Origin: Bacteroidota bacterium
GTDB taxonomy: Bacteria; Bacteroidota; Ignavibacteria; Palsa-1295
Reading direction: 5' to 3'
Length of the DNA stretch: 64,000 bases
Assembly (NCBI GenBank): GCA_021324685.1
Contig: JAJPIQ010000015.1
Location: 1 to 64,000 of the forward strand
Below, in pieces: positions 55,033 to 63,541 of this stretch; positions within the stretch are counted from its first letter, which is position 1, and the number at the start of each line of letters is the position of its first letter. The position numbers and the translations under genes are program-made. The notes beneath the pieces were generated by a model that saw only the letters and a list, made by a program, of their open reading frames with translations, made no database searches and was not told where the DNA came from.

Positions 55033-57129
55033 ATGCGAATACGCACGAGGGTTCCGGTACATGTTCGGCGATCGCTTCTGCGGCTGATGATGATTGTTTC
55101 AGCCGTTCAATTTCTTTGTAATGGCGATTCTGTTGCGCAATCCTGGCAAAAGCTTTCGACTTTTCCAGGCTATATTTGTATCGCCAAATTTTTGAATCCG
55201 GATACCGGCTTTGTCGGGCTCGGCCTAACGCCAGGCTGGCTTTCCCCTCAGGCTGTCGGTCTTTACAAAACAACCGATGGCGGCAAATCATGGATGCAGT
55301 GCTCGATCCCGTCAGGTTACGCCGGGGAGATCGGCGATATCGTAATGACCGATTCTATCAATGGATGGCTGGCCATGACCTGCTGGGGTGGATCTGGTAA
55401 TCGTGCACTCTGGAAGACCTCGGACGGCGGTTTGACATGGAACGAAACGCCGCTCATTGGTTCTGGAACCGCAATCGCTATGACAGCGCATGCAATGATT
55501 GTAACGGATCTATCCAACCATGGGCATTTATCGACGGACGGCGGAGCTACTTTTACGAATTCGCTCCCAAGCAGCACAAACTGCGTGCGCTTCGTGGACG
55601 CCCTGCATGGCGCAATCAGCGATTTCCGCAGCCAGGACTGGCTATGTAGCTCCGATGGTGGCGTAACATGGAATAATTCCTCATTCAACGTCGAATCATG
55701 GGGCCTTTATGGTATTGAAGGCACGCCGAATTTTTATGCCGCCCCGGAAGGTCCGACCGATGGTTCGCCGTATTCCGCTCAAGTTTTCCGGTCAACGGAT
55801 TTTGGCAAAAGCTGGACGAGCCTAACTCTGTTCCCCTACCTACCTACCGGCGGCTTCGATGGAATCGCTGAGAATGTGTTGATTTTCCAGGTAAGTTACG
55901 ACGGTATTCAACAAGACCCAACCCATAAAGGTGGGTTTTATCGTTCCACCGATAGCGGCCAAACCTGGGTTTCCATTGGCGGCCCGAGTGCCTACCACGA
56001 TAGCTGGTTTTCTGTTCTGCAATCTCAGTGCGAATTGCATGTTTTCGGATTCGACGATCAGGCTCCCGGAACGCTCTACGAATACACGGAAAATTTGAAT
56101 AACGGAGGGCCGAATCGATTGGCGATCCCGGATACAGCGCGCCTGGCTCAACAATCTTGTACGGGTACCGACACAACAATTCCCATCGGCATTCTTGGCT
56201 GCGAGGTATCTGGCGGCGTACTCGACTCGGTATGGATTACGGGTTCCGGAGCATTCACGCTTCCAAACTCAGGACTCGGACCGCGGAATCTGGGCGTGTT
56301 TGATAGTATTGCTGTTAGCTATTCCGGGATCAGGACAACCGATTCGGGAGTCCTACATCTTGCTTATAATCTTGGAGCCGGCCAACGAGACACATCGATT
56401 GCGCTGCTCGGAACCGCATCGTTCCTTTCGCAAGAATTCACGCTGCATCGCGCCGTTGTTGCTGCGTACTTTGGCGAGATCGATTCGCTCCCTCTTTTTG
56501 TGGATGTAAGCCCTGCACTTAATATCGATTCGCTTTGGCCATTCATAACGGGTTTTCAGTTTACGTATAGCTGGGATTCCTCCGTCGCAAGTTATGCATC
56601 GTATGTACCCTCAAACGGATGGCTTCTCAATTCCATTGTTCCTCATGGAAATTCGGTCGATATTGATATCCAAAATGTTTCAGGAACGGCGTCAGACCCG
56701 ATCTCATTGGGCACCGCTCTTTTCCGTTCCCATTCTCGTGGATTAGGATTCACGTGGGCAGAAGTTCCGCGTTTTATCTGCAATTTTGGCAGCCAAGCGG
56801 AAGAGTTTTGCGTTACAGACAATGAGGAAAGTCACTGGTCTATCAAATCGCTTGGTGAGAAAAGCAGTGTTTCCACGGGACCAACTCAGGAAAATTCATT
56901 CGCAATCTACCCGAATCCGGCTTCGACAGAACTTTTTATTCGGAACCCGAATCCCAGCCACGCGCAGATCACGGTTTTCGATGCATTGGGAAGAAAAGTA
57001 CTTCAGAGTATGGTTTCGCCAAACTCGGTTCAGCGGATAGATATCGCGTCATTTCCCACCGGTTCCTACGTCGCTATTTTCTCAAGCGATGGTTTGGAAT
57101 CCATTCAAAGTTTCTGCAAACTGTATTAA
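55033..57129 (+). CDS. Exported Asp-box repeat protein with type IX secretion C-terminal sorting domain
   Basis: 698 residues. A strong GGAGGG Shine-Dalgarno lies at 55019-55024, 8 bases before the ATG. After a signal peptide ('RLMMIVSAVQFLCNGDSVAQ') come six Asp-box motifs (TTDGGKSW, TSDGGLTW, STDGGATF, SSDGGVTW, STDFGKSW, STDSGQTW), as in photosynthesis-stability-factor-like or sialidase-type beta-propellers. A linker region follows, and residues 623-698 form a Por/T9SS sorting domain ('FAIYPNPAST', 'ITVFDALGRKVLQ', 'LPTGSY'-like 'FPTGSYVAIF'). It should be secreted or displayed on the surface; its activity is unknown. It overlaps the convergent dehydrogenase by 4 bases. Confidence 0.85.
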   Translation: MRIRTRVPVHVRRSLLRLMMIVSAVQFLCNGDSVAQSWQKLSTFPGYICIAKFLNPDTGFVGLGLTPGWLSPQAVGLYKTTDGGKSWMQCSIPSGYAGEIGDIVMTDSINGWLAMTCWGGSGNRALWKTSDGGLTWNETPLIGSGTAIAMTAHAMIVTDLSNHGHLSTDGGATFTNSLPSSTNCVRFVDALHGAISDFRSQDWLCSSDGGVTWNNSSFNVESWGLYGIEGTPNFYAAPEGPTDGSPYSAQVFRSTDFGKSWTSLTLFPYLPTGGFDGIAENVLIFQVSYDGIQQDPTHKGGFYRSTDSGQTWVSIGGPSAYHDSWFSVLQSQCELHVFGFDDQAPGTLYEYTENLNNGGPNRLAIPDTARLAQQSCTGTDTTIPIGILGCEVSGGVLDSVWITGSGAFTLPNSGLGPRNLGVFDSIAVSYSGIRTTDSGVLHLAYNLGAGQRDTSIALLGTASFLSQEFTLHRAVVAAYFGEIDSLPLFVDVSPALNIDSLWPFITGFQFTYSWDSSVASYASYVPSNGWLLNSIVPHGNSVDIDIQNVSGTASDPISLGTALFRSHSRGLGFTWAEVPRFICNFGSQAEEFCVTDNEESHWSIKSLGEKSSVSTGPTQENSFAIYPNPASTELFIRNPNPSHAQITVFDALGRKVLQSMVSPNSVQRIDIASFPTGSYVAIFSSDGLESIQSFCKLY

Positions 57130-58562
57130 GGTAAGTGTGCGGCTTTTCCGCTTCCTAACAGTTGAATCTTTGCCCGAAGCTTTGGGTCGTTGACATGCTT
57201 CGTCGCATTGCGTGTATCGATGAGAGCGGTCGAATGGCGAGCGATGAACTCGTAGTCCCATTGCGTGTGATCGGTCGTAATGATGATGACGTTCGCCGCT
57301 TCAAGCGTTTGTTCGTCGAGCGTTTGTGCTTCGAAGGTGCGGCCACTTACCCATAGCTTTTCGACGAACGGATCGCAATACGAAATCTGGCTGACGCCTT
57401 CCTGCATAAGAATTTCCATGACGCGAATCGCCGGGGAGTGCCGCGTGTCATCGACGTCCCGCTTAAAAGCGACGCCGAGAACTAAAATGTTCGCGTCGCG
57501 CAAGCGAATGGGTTGATCCGCGATAGCTTTAAAGACAAGGTCCTTCACATAAAACGGCATCGACTCGTTCGTTTCGGCCGCGAGCGTGATAAAGTTCGTT
57601 TCAAAATCGTAAGCGCGTGCCTGCCACGAAAGATAGTAAGGATCGATGAGAATGCAATGTCCGCCGATGCCTGGACCCGGATAGAACGGCATATAGCCGA
57701 AGGGCTTCGTCGCGGCGGCATCGACGACTTCCCACATGCTGATTCCGCCCATGCGGTCGCAGAGCTTTGCGAGTTCGTTGACGAGCGCAATATTCACCGA
57801 GCGGAAAATATTCTCCAGCAGCTTTTCCATCTCCGCAACTTTGGGAGAGGTAACCGCGATCACATGCTCGATGATCTGTTCGTTCGCAAGCACCGCAAGC
57901 CGCGTACAAGCCGGGGTAACGCCGCCGACCACGATCGGCGTGTTCGCCGTCGTCCATTTTTGGTTTCCTGGATCGATGCGCTCCGGAGAGAACGCGAGGA
58001 AAAAATCCTCCCCTACTTTTTTGCCGGTTGCTTCGAGGATGGGTTGGACGGTCCCTTCGGTCGTATTAGGGAACGTTGTCGATTTAAGAATGATTAGCTG
58101 CCCGTCACGAAGTTCTTTCGCCAATTCCTCGACGGCGCTGGTAATATACGTAATATCGGGATCTTTATTCGTCGTGAACGGTGTGGGAACGCAAATATAG
58201 ATCGCGTCGAGTGTCCGAGCATTCGAGTAATCCGCCTGCGCACGAAAGCTCCCATTGTTCACCACATCGGCCACATGCGCATCCGGAATATCCTGGATAT
58301 AGTTCTTGCCTTTTTGAAGTGAGGAGATCTTTGTTCTATCGAGATCGATGCCGACGGTCTCGAATCCTTTTCGCGCGAACTCGATTGCCAGGGGCAGTCC
58401 AACGTACCCGAGGCCGATTACCCCGATCTTCGCGGTTTTATTGCGAATTTTCTGTTCTAAGGCAGCGGCGTGCTGCGATGCATGATCGCTCGCGCCTTTG
58501 GTTCGGCCATTGGATAAAGTCTCAGTAGTTTTGGAAGGAGCGAGGGGGATCGACTGTGCCAT
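57126..58562 (-). CDS. UDP-N-acetyl-hexosamine 6-dehydrogenase (WbpA/WecC family)
   Basis: 478 residues, with a 40-residue N-terminal extension of low complexity before the NAD-binding 'IGVIGLGYVGLPLAIEFARKGF'. Catalytic Cys303 lies in 'GPGIGGHCILIDPYYLSW'; 'FSPERIDPGN' and 'AFKRDVDDTRHSPAI' are also typical. It oxidises the C6 hydroxyl of a UDP-HexNAc to the uronate with two NAD+. 'DPYYLSW' and the rest fit the WbpA (UDP-GlcNAcA) branch, though UDP-ManNAcA made after WecB cannot be excluded. Convergent with the T9SS-sorted gene. Confidence 0.92.
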   Translation of the reverse strand: MAQSIPLAPSKTTETLSNGRTKGASDHASQHAAALEQKIRNKTAKIGVIGLGYVGLPLAIEFARKGFETVGIDLDRTKISSLQKGKNYIQDIPDAHVADVVNNGSFRAQADYSNARTLDAIYICVPTPFTTNKDPDITYITSAVEELAKELRDGQLIILKSTTFPNTTEGTVQPILEATGKKVGEDFFLAFSPERIDPGNQKWTTANTPIVVGGVTPACTRLAVLANEQIIEHVIAVTSPKVAEMEKLLENIFRSVNIALVNELAKLCDRMGGISMWEVVDAAATKPFGYMPFYPGPGIGGHCILIDPYYLSWQARAYDFETNFITLAAETNESMPFYVKDLVFKAIADQPIRLRDANILVLGVAFKRDVDDTRHSPAIRVMEILMQEGVSQISYCDPFVEKLWVSGRTFEAQTLDEQTLEAANVIIITTDHTQWDYEFIARHSTALIDTRNATKHVNDPKLRAKIQLLGSGKAAHLP

Positions 58563-58691
58563 GAAGGGCGAAGTACGGCTGTTTACGAGGTTCTGTTTCG
58601 AAAATCGGATCGTTTATGGTCTATTCGAATCAGCGATTATGTGCGCAGGGCTAACGCGGGACTGTCCCAAAAGCTTCCTCGATTTGAGTCT

Positions 58692-58797
58692 CTAAGGTTC
58701 TATGTGCAAGGTCATTTCCTGGCTCTTACCTTTGCCCACCACCAGCAGAGTCCCGATGAGCAGGAACCGCCAGTCATAAAAAAATTCGGTGGCGCTG
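58692..58797 (-). other. Short reading frame fragment downstream of folE, possible remnant or repeat
   Basis: In the 235-base gap between folE and the dehydrogenase gene, a minus-strand frame continues out of the folE end and ends with TAG at 58692-58694. Its peptide contains 'ATEFFYDWRFLLIGTLLVV', which looks like a membrane-spanning stretch rather than random sequence, followed by 'GKGKSQEMTLHIEP'. No good start codon of its own is seen (a TTG lies inside folE). It could be the tail of a lost gene or a dispersed repeat. Nothing else is visible in the gap. Confidence 0.3.
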
Positions 58798-59478
58798 TTA
58801 CGCCAGTTTTGTCCCAATAAGTGTCATGAATTCTGCCCGTGTTTGTGGCTGCTTGAAAGCCCCGAGCATAGCGCTCGTTGTCGTCACCGAGTTTTGCTTT
58901 TGGACGCCCCGCATCATCATGCATAAATGGCGCGCTTCGCAAATTACCGCGACCCCGGTCGGATCCAGGTAATGGGTTATCGTATCGGCGATCTGGCGCG
59001 TCATTCGTTCTTGTACCTGCAGTCTGCGAGCGAAAATTTCGACAATCCTCGGTAGTTTCGAAAGGCCGACGATTTTTCCATTCGGAATATACGCAATATG
59101 AGCACGTCCGTAAAACGGAAGCAAATGATGTTCGCACATCGAAAAAAAGTCAATGTCCTTCACGACGACCATTTCATCATATTTTTCCTCGAAAATTGCC
59201 CCGTTCAGAATTTTTTCGATATTGGCAGTATAGCCGCTTGTGAGAAACTCCCAAGCTAGCGCCGAGCGGTGTGGCGTTCGCCAAAGCCCGACACGGTCAG
59301 GATCTTCGCCTACAGCCTCTAATATCGCTTTTGTAGCGCCGCGCAGTGCGGGATTCGAATCTGGCTCGCCCTCTGCCGGTCCGAGCGTGCAGGGCGAAGC
59401 GAGGAGTTCTTCCCGTTCGAGAGTGGAAATTTCTTCAAGTTCGACAGTTCGTTCGGGCAAAGTTGTGACAGGGGCCAT
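58798..59478 (-). CDS. folE: GTP cyclohydrolase I
   Basis: 226 residues. The zinc site is Cys115 in '[20 protein letters not shown]' with His118, plus Cys186 in '[12 protein letters not shown]'; '[27 protein letters not shown]' completes the core. It converts GTP to 7,8-dihydroneopterin triphosphate for folate, and in many bacteria also for queuosine-type or pterin products. The first 45 residues are an Asp/Glu-rich extension. It is divergent from the Rrf2 regulator; the 109-base gap holds both promoters, and regulation of folE by that factor is possible (inference). Confidence 0.97.
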   Translation of the reverse strand: MAPVTTLPERTVELEEISTLEREELLASPCTLGPAEGEPDSNPALRGATKAILEAVGEDPDRVGLWRTPHRSALAWEFLTSGYTANIEKILNGAIFEEKYDEMVVVKDIDFFSMCEHHLLPFYGRAHIAYIPNGKIVGLSKLPRIVEIFARRLQVQERMTRQIADTITHYLDPTGVAVICEARHLCMMMRGVQKQNSVTTTSAMLGAFKQPQTRAEFMTLIGTKLA

Positions 59479-59542
59479 GGCTTTTATGGAATTTCGAAAG
59501 GTGCATAAAATAAAATCACAATGAAAAATTTCTTATGGCAAG

Positions 59543-59561
59543 TAGGACTTTTTTAGTCCTA
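59543..59561. promoter_or_regulatory. Palindromic operator resembling an IscR type 1 site
   Basis: TAGGACT at 59543-59549 and AGTCCTA at 59555-59561 are perfect inverted repeats separated by five T. The inner half-sites GACT-N5-AGTC have the same spacing as the E. coli IscR type 1 motif. The site lies 26 bases before the Rrf2-type regulator gene and overlaps a likely promoter: TATAAC at 59562-59567 would be the -10. Binding there would block transcription, suggesting negative autoregulation of the whole iron-sulfur operon (inference). Confidence 0.65.
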
Positions 59562-59587
59562 TATAACGTTGCCTGTCTCAACAAGCA

Positions 59588-59980
59588 ATGCTCCGGTTAT
59601 CGAAACGGGTTGAATACGGCCTTGTGGCCCTGCAGCACCTCGCCAAAACAGGCGATGTGGCGACCGTACGCGAGATTTCGGACGAGAACAGTATTTCGTA
59701 CGACTTGCTTGCGAAGATCATGCAGGACCTGAAACGGGACGGCGTGCTCTATTCGAGCCAGGGGGTCCGGGGGGGCTATGGCCTGATGCTTGCTCCTCAG
59801 GAAATTCCTGTTAACCGTGTCGTTGGAGCCCTGGAAGAGCAAAGTTCGATTACCGAATGTACTTCGGAAACGGAATGCTGTTCGCGGGAAGCCGTCTGTA
59901 CCATCAAAGGCCCGATGCATAAATTGCAGGAGCAGATGGAGCAGGTCCTGAGTTCGGTAACGATTGCTCAACTACTTTAA
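59588..59980 (+). CDS. iscR: Rrf2-family transcriptional regulator, IscR-like
   Basis: 130 residues. The winged-helix N-terminus reads '[16 protein letters not shown]', with recognition region '[34 protein letters not shown]'. A cysteine cluster is present: Cys91, Cys97, Cys98 and Cys104, close to the C-x5-C-x5-C [2Fe-2S] ligands of E. coli IscR. It probably senses iron-sulfur status and represses the operon it heads when loaded with a cluster. The gene symbol rests on the cysteines and on the iscS-iscU-iscA-hscB neighbours; the family also contains NsrR and other sensors. Confidence 0.85.
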   Translation: MLRLSKRVEYGLVALQHLAKTGDVATVREISDENSISYDLLAKIMQDLKRDGVLYSSQGVRGGYGLMLAPQEIPVNRVVGALEEQSSITECTSETECCSREAVCTIKGPMHKLQEQMEQVLSSVTIAQLL

Positions 59981-59997
59981 AGTTTGGACGAGAAAAA

Positions 59998-61230
59998 ATG
60001 GTAAAGTTACCAATCTATTTAGACAATAACGCCACGACCCAGATGGACGAACGGGTCTTCGAGGCGATGAAACCGTATTTTATCGAATACTTCGGGAATG
60101 CGGCGAGCCGGAATCATTCCTTCGGGTGGAAAGCGGAGGAGGCCGTCGATTGGGCACGCGAAACGATCGCTCGCTCGATCCATGCCGATCCGAAAGAGAT
60201 CGTCTTTACCAGTGGCGCGACCGAATCCGATAATCTGGCGATCAAAGGGATCGCGGAAATGTACGCCTCGAAGGGCGATCACATGATCACGCTGACAACC
60301 GAGCACAAAGCGGTACTCGATACCTGCAAAGCGCTCGAACGCAAGGGTCATCGCGTCACGTATATGCAGGTCTCGAAAGAGGGCTTTGTCGATCTCGATA
60401 TGCTGCGCGACGCGATCACGGATAAGACCGTGCTTGTCACGATCATGCACGCAAACAACGAGATCGGCGTCATTCAGGATATCGAAGCCATCGGCAAGCT
60501 GTGCCACGAAAAAGGGGTGATCTTCCATACCGATTCGACACAGTCGGTCGGAAAAATTCCCTTCGATGTCCAGAAGATGAATGTCGATCTGGCTTCGATC
60601 TCGGGCCACAAAATTTATGGACCGAAGGGTGTCGGCGCCCTCTATGTTCGCAAGAAGTCCCCGCGCGTGAAACTCGCTTCGCAAATGGATGGCGGGGGTC
60701 ATGAGCGCGGGATGCGTTCCGGAACGCTGAATGTGCCGGGCATCGTCGGCCTCGCAAAGGCGCTCGAAATTTGTATTTCGGACATGGCGAGCGATACGAA
60801 GCGGATTCAATCCATGCGCGACAAGATGTGGATGGATTTCCAGGCCGAGCTCGATGAAATTTACATCAATGGCCCCGATCCGCTCGACAAACCCGAATGG
60901 CGTCTGCCTGGGAACCTGAATGTCAGCTTTGCCTTCGTCGAAGGCGAGGCGCTGATGATGGGAATTAAAGATATTGCGGTTTCTTCGGGTTCCGCGTGTA
61001 CGTCTGCAAGTTTAGAACCGAGTTACGTACTCAAGGCGCTCGGCGTCGGTGAAGACCTGGCGCACACATCGATCCGCTTCGGCATTGGCCGATTCAATAC
61101 GCAGGAAGAATGCGATTACACCGTCCGGCAGGTGGTCGAAGCGGTCAGGCATTTGCGCGAGATGTCGCCACTGTATGAGATGGCGAAAGCAGGAATCGAT
61201 TTGAAGAAGATCGAATGGGCAGCGCACTGA
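59998..61230 (+). CDS. iscS: Cysteine desulfurase
   Basis: 410 residues. Family marks are '[15 protein letters not shown]', '[15 protein letters not shown]', '[18 protein letters not shown]', '[12 protein letters not shown]', the PLP-lysine in '[19 protein letters not shown]', and the catalytic cysteine in '[20 protein letters not shown]', with the long flexible loop of group I (IscS/NifS) enzymes. It removes sulfur from L-cysteine and hands it to IscU as persulfide. It starts 17 bases after the regulator, and its TGA is directly followed by the next gene's ATG. Confidence 0.97.
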   Translation: MVKLPIYLDNNATTQMDERVFEAMKPYFIEYFGNAASRNHSFGWKAEEAVDWARETIARSIHADPKEIVFTSGATESDNLAIKGIAEMYASKGDHMITLTTEHKAVLDTCKALERKGHRVTYMQVSKEGFVDLDMLRDAITDKTVLVTIMHANNEIGVIQDIEAIGKLCHEKGVIFHTDSTQSVGKIPFDVQKMNVDLASISGHKIYGPKGVGALYVRKKSPRVKLASQMDGGGHERGMRSGTLNVPGIVGLAKALEICISDMASDTKRIQSMRDKMWMDFQAELDEIYINGPDPLDKPEWRLPGNLNVSFAFVEGEALMMGIKDIAVSSGSACTSASLEPSYVLKALGVGEDLAHTSIRFGIGRFNTQEECDYTVRQVVEAVRHLREMSPLYEMAKAGIDLKKIEWAAH

Positions 61231-61896
61231 ATGGCAAGAACGGAAAAGATCGTGGAAAAATACTTTGGTAATCCGGAAGTCCTGCTTGGCTTTATGCGGC
61301 GGACCCGGAAACCGGTATTCCATAAGTCGAACCTGTTTTTTCGGGACATTCAGTTCGCCGTACGCGATTATTTCGATGCCGTGGAACGCTCGCCGATCAC
61401 GCTTCCCGAAGCGGAACGAATGGCGCATGAGATCGTAGAACGCTATACGACGGAAGGCATTTTGCGGCCCGTGAACAATCAGGCGTTTTGTTTGGAATAT
61501 CCCGAATGGAAAACGCCGGCCGCCGGTACATACGCGATGCTCACGATCCACGGTGCGCCACTTCCGGTCAATGCCGATGCGGCACTCGAAGCGGCCGTGC
61601 AGGCATCGCCGGCAGAGATCGGCAGCGACGCCGAGCCAATTTTGAAAGGCGGAGACGAGTCGCCCGATGGAAACCGCGTTGCCGAACTGATCCTGCCGAT
61701 CGCTCCGCCAAAGAATGCGGAGCCGGGACATCTGGACGGTCGACCATTCAAGCCCGGAGAGCGAGAATATCAATTTCATCGCGACCCGCAAGCGGGGACC
61801 GACGACAAGCCGGAACCGGGCGAGAAAAAATCGGAAGGCGTCAGCGAAGTTTCGCCGAAGCCGAAGATCGCTCCGCCGCCGTGGATGAAAAAGTAG
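61231..61896 (+). CDS. Unrecognised protein encoded between iscS and iscU
   Basis: 221 residues. The first 110 look folded: 'KIVEKYFGNPEVLLGFMRRT', 'FHKSNLFFRDIQFAVRDYFDAVERS', 'LPEAERMAHEIVERYTTEGILRPVNNQAFCLEYPEW'. The last 110 are rich in Ala, Pro, Glu, Lys and Gly and look disordered. There is a single visible Cys and no metal-binding motif. It begins immediately at the iscS stop, with no gap, and is followed by a 119-base gap before iscU. Its position suggests a role linked to sulfur transfer or scaffold maturation, but nothing in the sequence proves it. Confidence 0.8.
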   Translation: MARTEKIVEKYFGNPEVLLGFMRRTRKPVFHKSNLFFRDIQFAVRDYFDAVERSPITLPEAERMAHEIVERYTTEGILRPVNNQAFCLEYPEWKTPAAGTYAMLTIHGAPLPVNADAALEAAVQASPAEIGSDAEPILKGGDESPDGNRVAELILPIAPPKNAEPGHLDGRPFKPGEREYQFHRDPQAGTDDKPEPGEKKSEGVSEVSPKPKIAPPPWMKK

Positions 61897-62015
61897 CAAA
61901 TGGAGCGCATGCTTCCGCGTGCGCTTCGATTTAATCTGCGCTTCCAGTGCAAGAAAAAATTGTTAAGAGCTAAATACTTGTTATGAGCTAACGCTCTACA
62001 CTTTGGGAGAACATT

Positions 62016-62423
62016 ATGGCATACTCAGAAAAAGTAATCGATCACTATCAGCATCCGCGTAATGTCGGAACGCTGGACCCGAAAGATGCGAACGTCGGCA
62101 CGGGCCTCGTCGGCGCTCCCGAATGCGGGGACGTGATGCGGCTTCAGCTTAAGATCAATCCTGAAACGGGCGTGATCGAGGACGCGAAGTTCAAGACATT
62201 CGGCTGCGGCTCGGCGATCGCCTCGAGTTCCTTCGCGACCGAAATGATCAAAGGCAAGACGGTCGATGAGGCCTACGCGATCAAGAACACGACGATCGTG
62301 CAGGAACTGAATTTACCGCCCGTGAAAATTCATTGCTCGGTGCTCGCCGAAGATGCGATCAAAGCGGCGATCGAAGATTTTAAGAAAAAACAGGCCACGG
62401 TTCCAGTGGAATCCATGGCGTAA
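62016..62423 (+). CDS. iscU: Iron-sulfur cluster scaffold protein IscU
   Basis: 135 residues. The three ligand cysteines and the conserved Asp are present: Cys37 and Asp39 in 'GAPECGDVM', Cys64 in 'FGCGSAIASSS', Cys107 (with His106) in 'VKIHCSVLAEDAIK'. 'LPPVK' just before Cys107 is the HscA-binding motif (LPPVK), so an HscA-type chaperone is expected in the genome. A GGGAG Shine-Dalgarno precedes the ATG. It receives sulfur from IscS and assembles [2Fe-2S] clusters. Confidence 0.98.
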   Translation: MAYSEKVIDHYQHPRNVGTLDPKDANVGTGLVGAPECGDVMRLQLKINPETGVIEDAKFKTFGCGSAIASSSFATEMIKGKTVDEAYAIKNTTIVQELNLPPVKIHCSVLAEDAIKAAIEDFKKKQATVPVESMA

Positions 62424-62448
62424 CAATTGATTTTTTAAGGAGAACCAC

Positions 62449-62847
62449 ATGTCAGATGTAATGACCATGCCTTCGCTCGAAGAAACGACCGTCGAGCAGG
62501 CGTTTACCGATCTCGAGAACGAGATCACGCTGACCGAAAAGGCGTCGAGCGAGGTAAAGAAGATCATGGAAGCGAATAAGATCCCGGAGACCTACGGCCT
62601 CCGCGTTGGCGTCAAAGGGGGCGGATGTTCCGGCCTTTCGTACTCGCTCGGATTCGATGCCGAGCAGCGCGAGAACGACAAAGTCATTCTGAAGGAGGGC
62701 ATTCGGATCTTCGTCGATCCGAAGTCGCTCTTCTATCTTTCGGGAACCCAACTCGACTTTACCGACGGCCTGAACGGACGCGGCTTCGTGTTCAACAACC
62801 CGAACGCGACCAAGACCTGCGGCTGCGGAAGTTCTTTCGGCGCGTGA
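62449..62847 (+). CDS. iscA: A-type iron-sulfur carrier protein (IscA/ErpA-like)
   Basis: 132 residues, with a 25-residue N-terminal extension relative to E. coli IscA. The three ligand cysteines are Cys60 ('GGGCSGLSY') and Cys124/Cys126 ('KTCGCGSSF'). It passes clusters from IscU to apo-proteins. A GGAG Shine-Dalgarno lies 9 bases before the ATG. Which A-type subfamily it belongs to (IscA, ErpA, SufA) cannot be decided without comparison; the symbol reflects the operon context. Confidence 0.92.
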   Translation: MSDVMTMPSLEETTVEQAFTDLENEITLTEKASSEVKKIMEANKIPETYGLRVGVKGGGCSGLSYSLGFDAEQRENDKVILKEGIRIFVDPKSLFYLSGTQLDFTDGLNGRGFVFNNPNATKTCGCGSSFGA

Positions 62848-62946
62848 CCCGGGCCGTGATGAATTAGCGATGAGGAAACGAGGACGGAGACCCGTGCTCT
62901 CCACTCCTTTTCAGAATTCACAAATTCATCATTCATTTTTGCTCCC

Positions 62947-63540
62947 ATGGACCATTACCTCACCTTCGGCATCGACCGGACCTTCGGGATCGATCGCGAG
63001 CGGCTCGAAAAGCGATTCTACCAATTGCAATCGTCGTCGCACCCGGATCGGCATGTCCGCGCCGAGTCCGAACGGCGCGAGCAGGCCCTCGCAGAATCGA
63101 GCGATATCAATGAAGCCTACCGTACTCTTCGGGAACCGATTCCGAGGGCGAAACACCTATTGGAACTTTATGGGTTTTCCGTTGCCGACCAGAAGAGCGT
63201 TCCGCCGGGACTCCTGATGACCGTGATGGAGGCGCAGGAAAAGATCGCGGAGTTCGAAGCGGCGACCGACCGCGAAACGAAACAGGAGGCAATGTCCGAA
63301 CTTGTTGCAATCACCGAAGGACTCGAAACGCAACGTAAAGCGATCGACGAAGAACGCGACCGCCTCGCACGCACATGGGACATCGCGATGCACCCGACGG
63401 ACCCCGCACAGCTTTCCGATAGGGAAAAAGAAGAATTGGGACGCATTGCGCAGCTAATCAGCGAGCGCGCGTATCTCGAAACGCTGCGCATTTCCGTCAC
63501 CGCCGCCCGGCAAGGCAAGCCGGCGTTTATACAGCATTAA
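62947..63540 (+). CDS. hscB: Co-chaperone HscB (J-domain type)
   Basis: 197 residues. The J domain has the invariant HPD at residues 32-34 ('SSSHPDRH'), 'ESSDINEAYRTLREPIPRAKHLLELYG' marks the end of the J domain, and the C-terminal helical bundle binds IscU. HscB delivers IscU to HscA and stimulates its ATPase. It follows iscA after 99 bases and is followed within one base by a gene of another type, so hscA is not in its usual place next door. Confidence 0.93.
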   Translation: MDHYLTFGIDRTFGIDRERLEKRFYQLQSSSHPDRHVRAESERREQALAESSDINEAYRTLREPIPRAKHLLELYGFSVADQKSVPPGLLMTVMEAQEKIAEFEAATDRETKQEAMSELVAITEGLETQRKAIDEERDRLARTWDIAMHPTDPAQLSDREKEELGRIAQLISERAYLETLRISVTAARQGKPAFIQH

Positions 63541-63541
63541 G

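Noticed and set aside
59345-59375. A GATTCGAATC stretch resembling a tRNA T-loop
   Set aside because: It lies inside folE and no acceptor or anticodon stem can be formed around it.
62953-62989. Repeated 'FGIDR' in the HscB N-terminus as a tandem duplication
   Set aside because: The two 18-base units differ at several positions and J-domain alignment does not need an extra copy; may be chance similarity.
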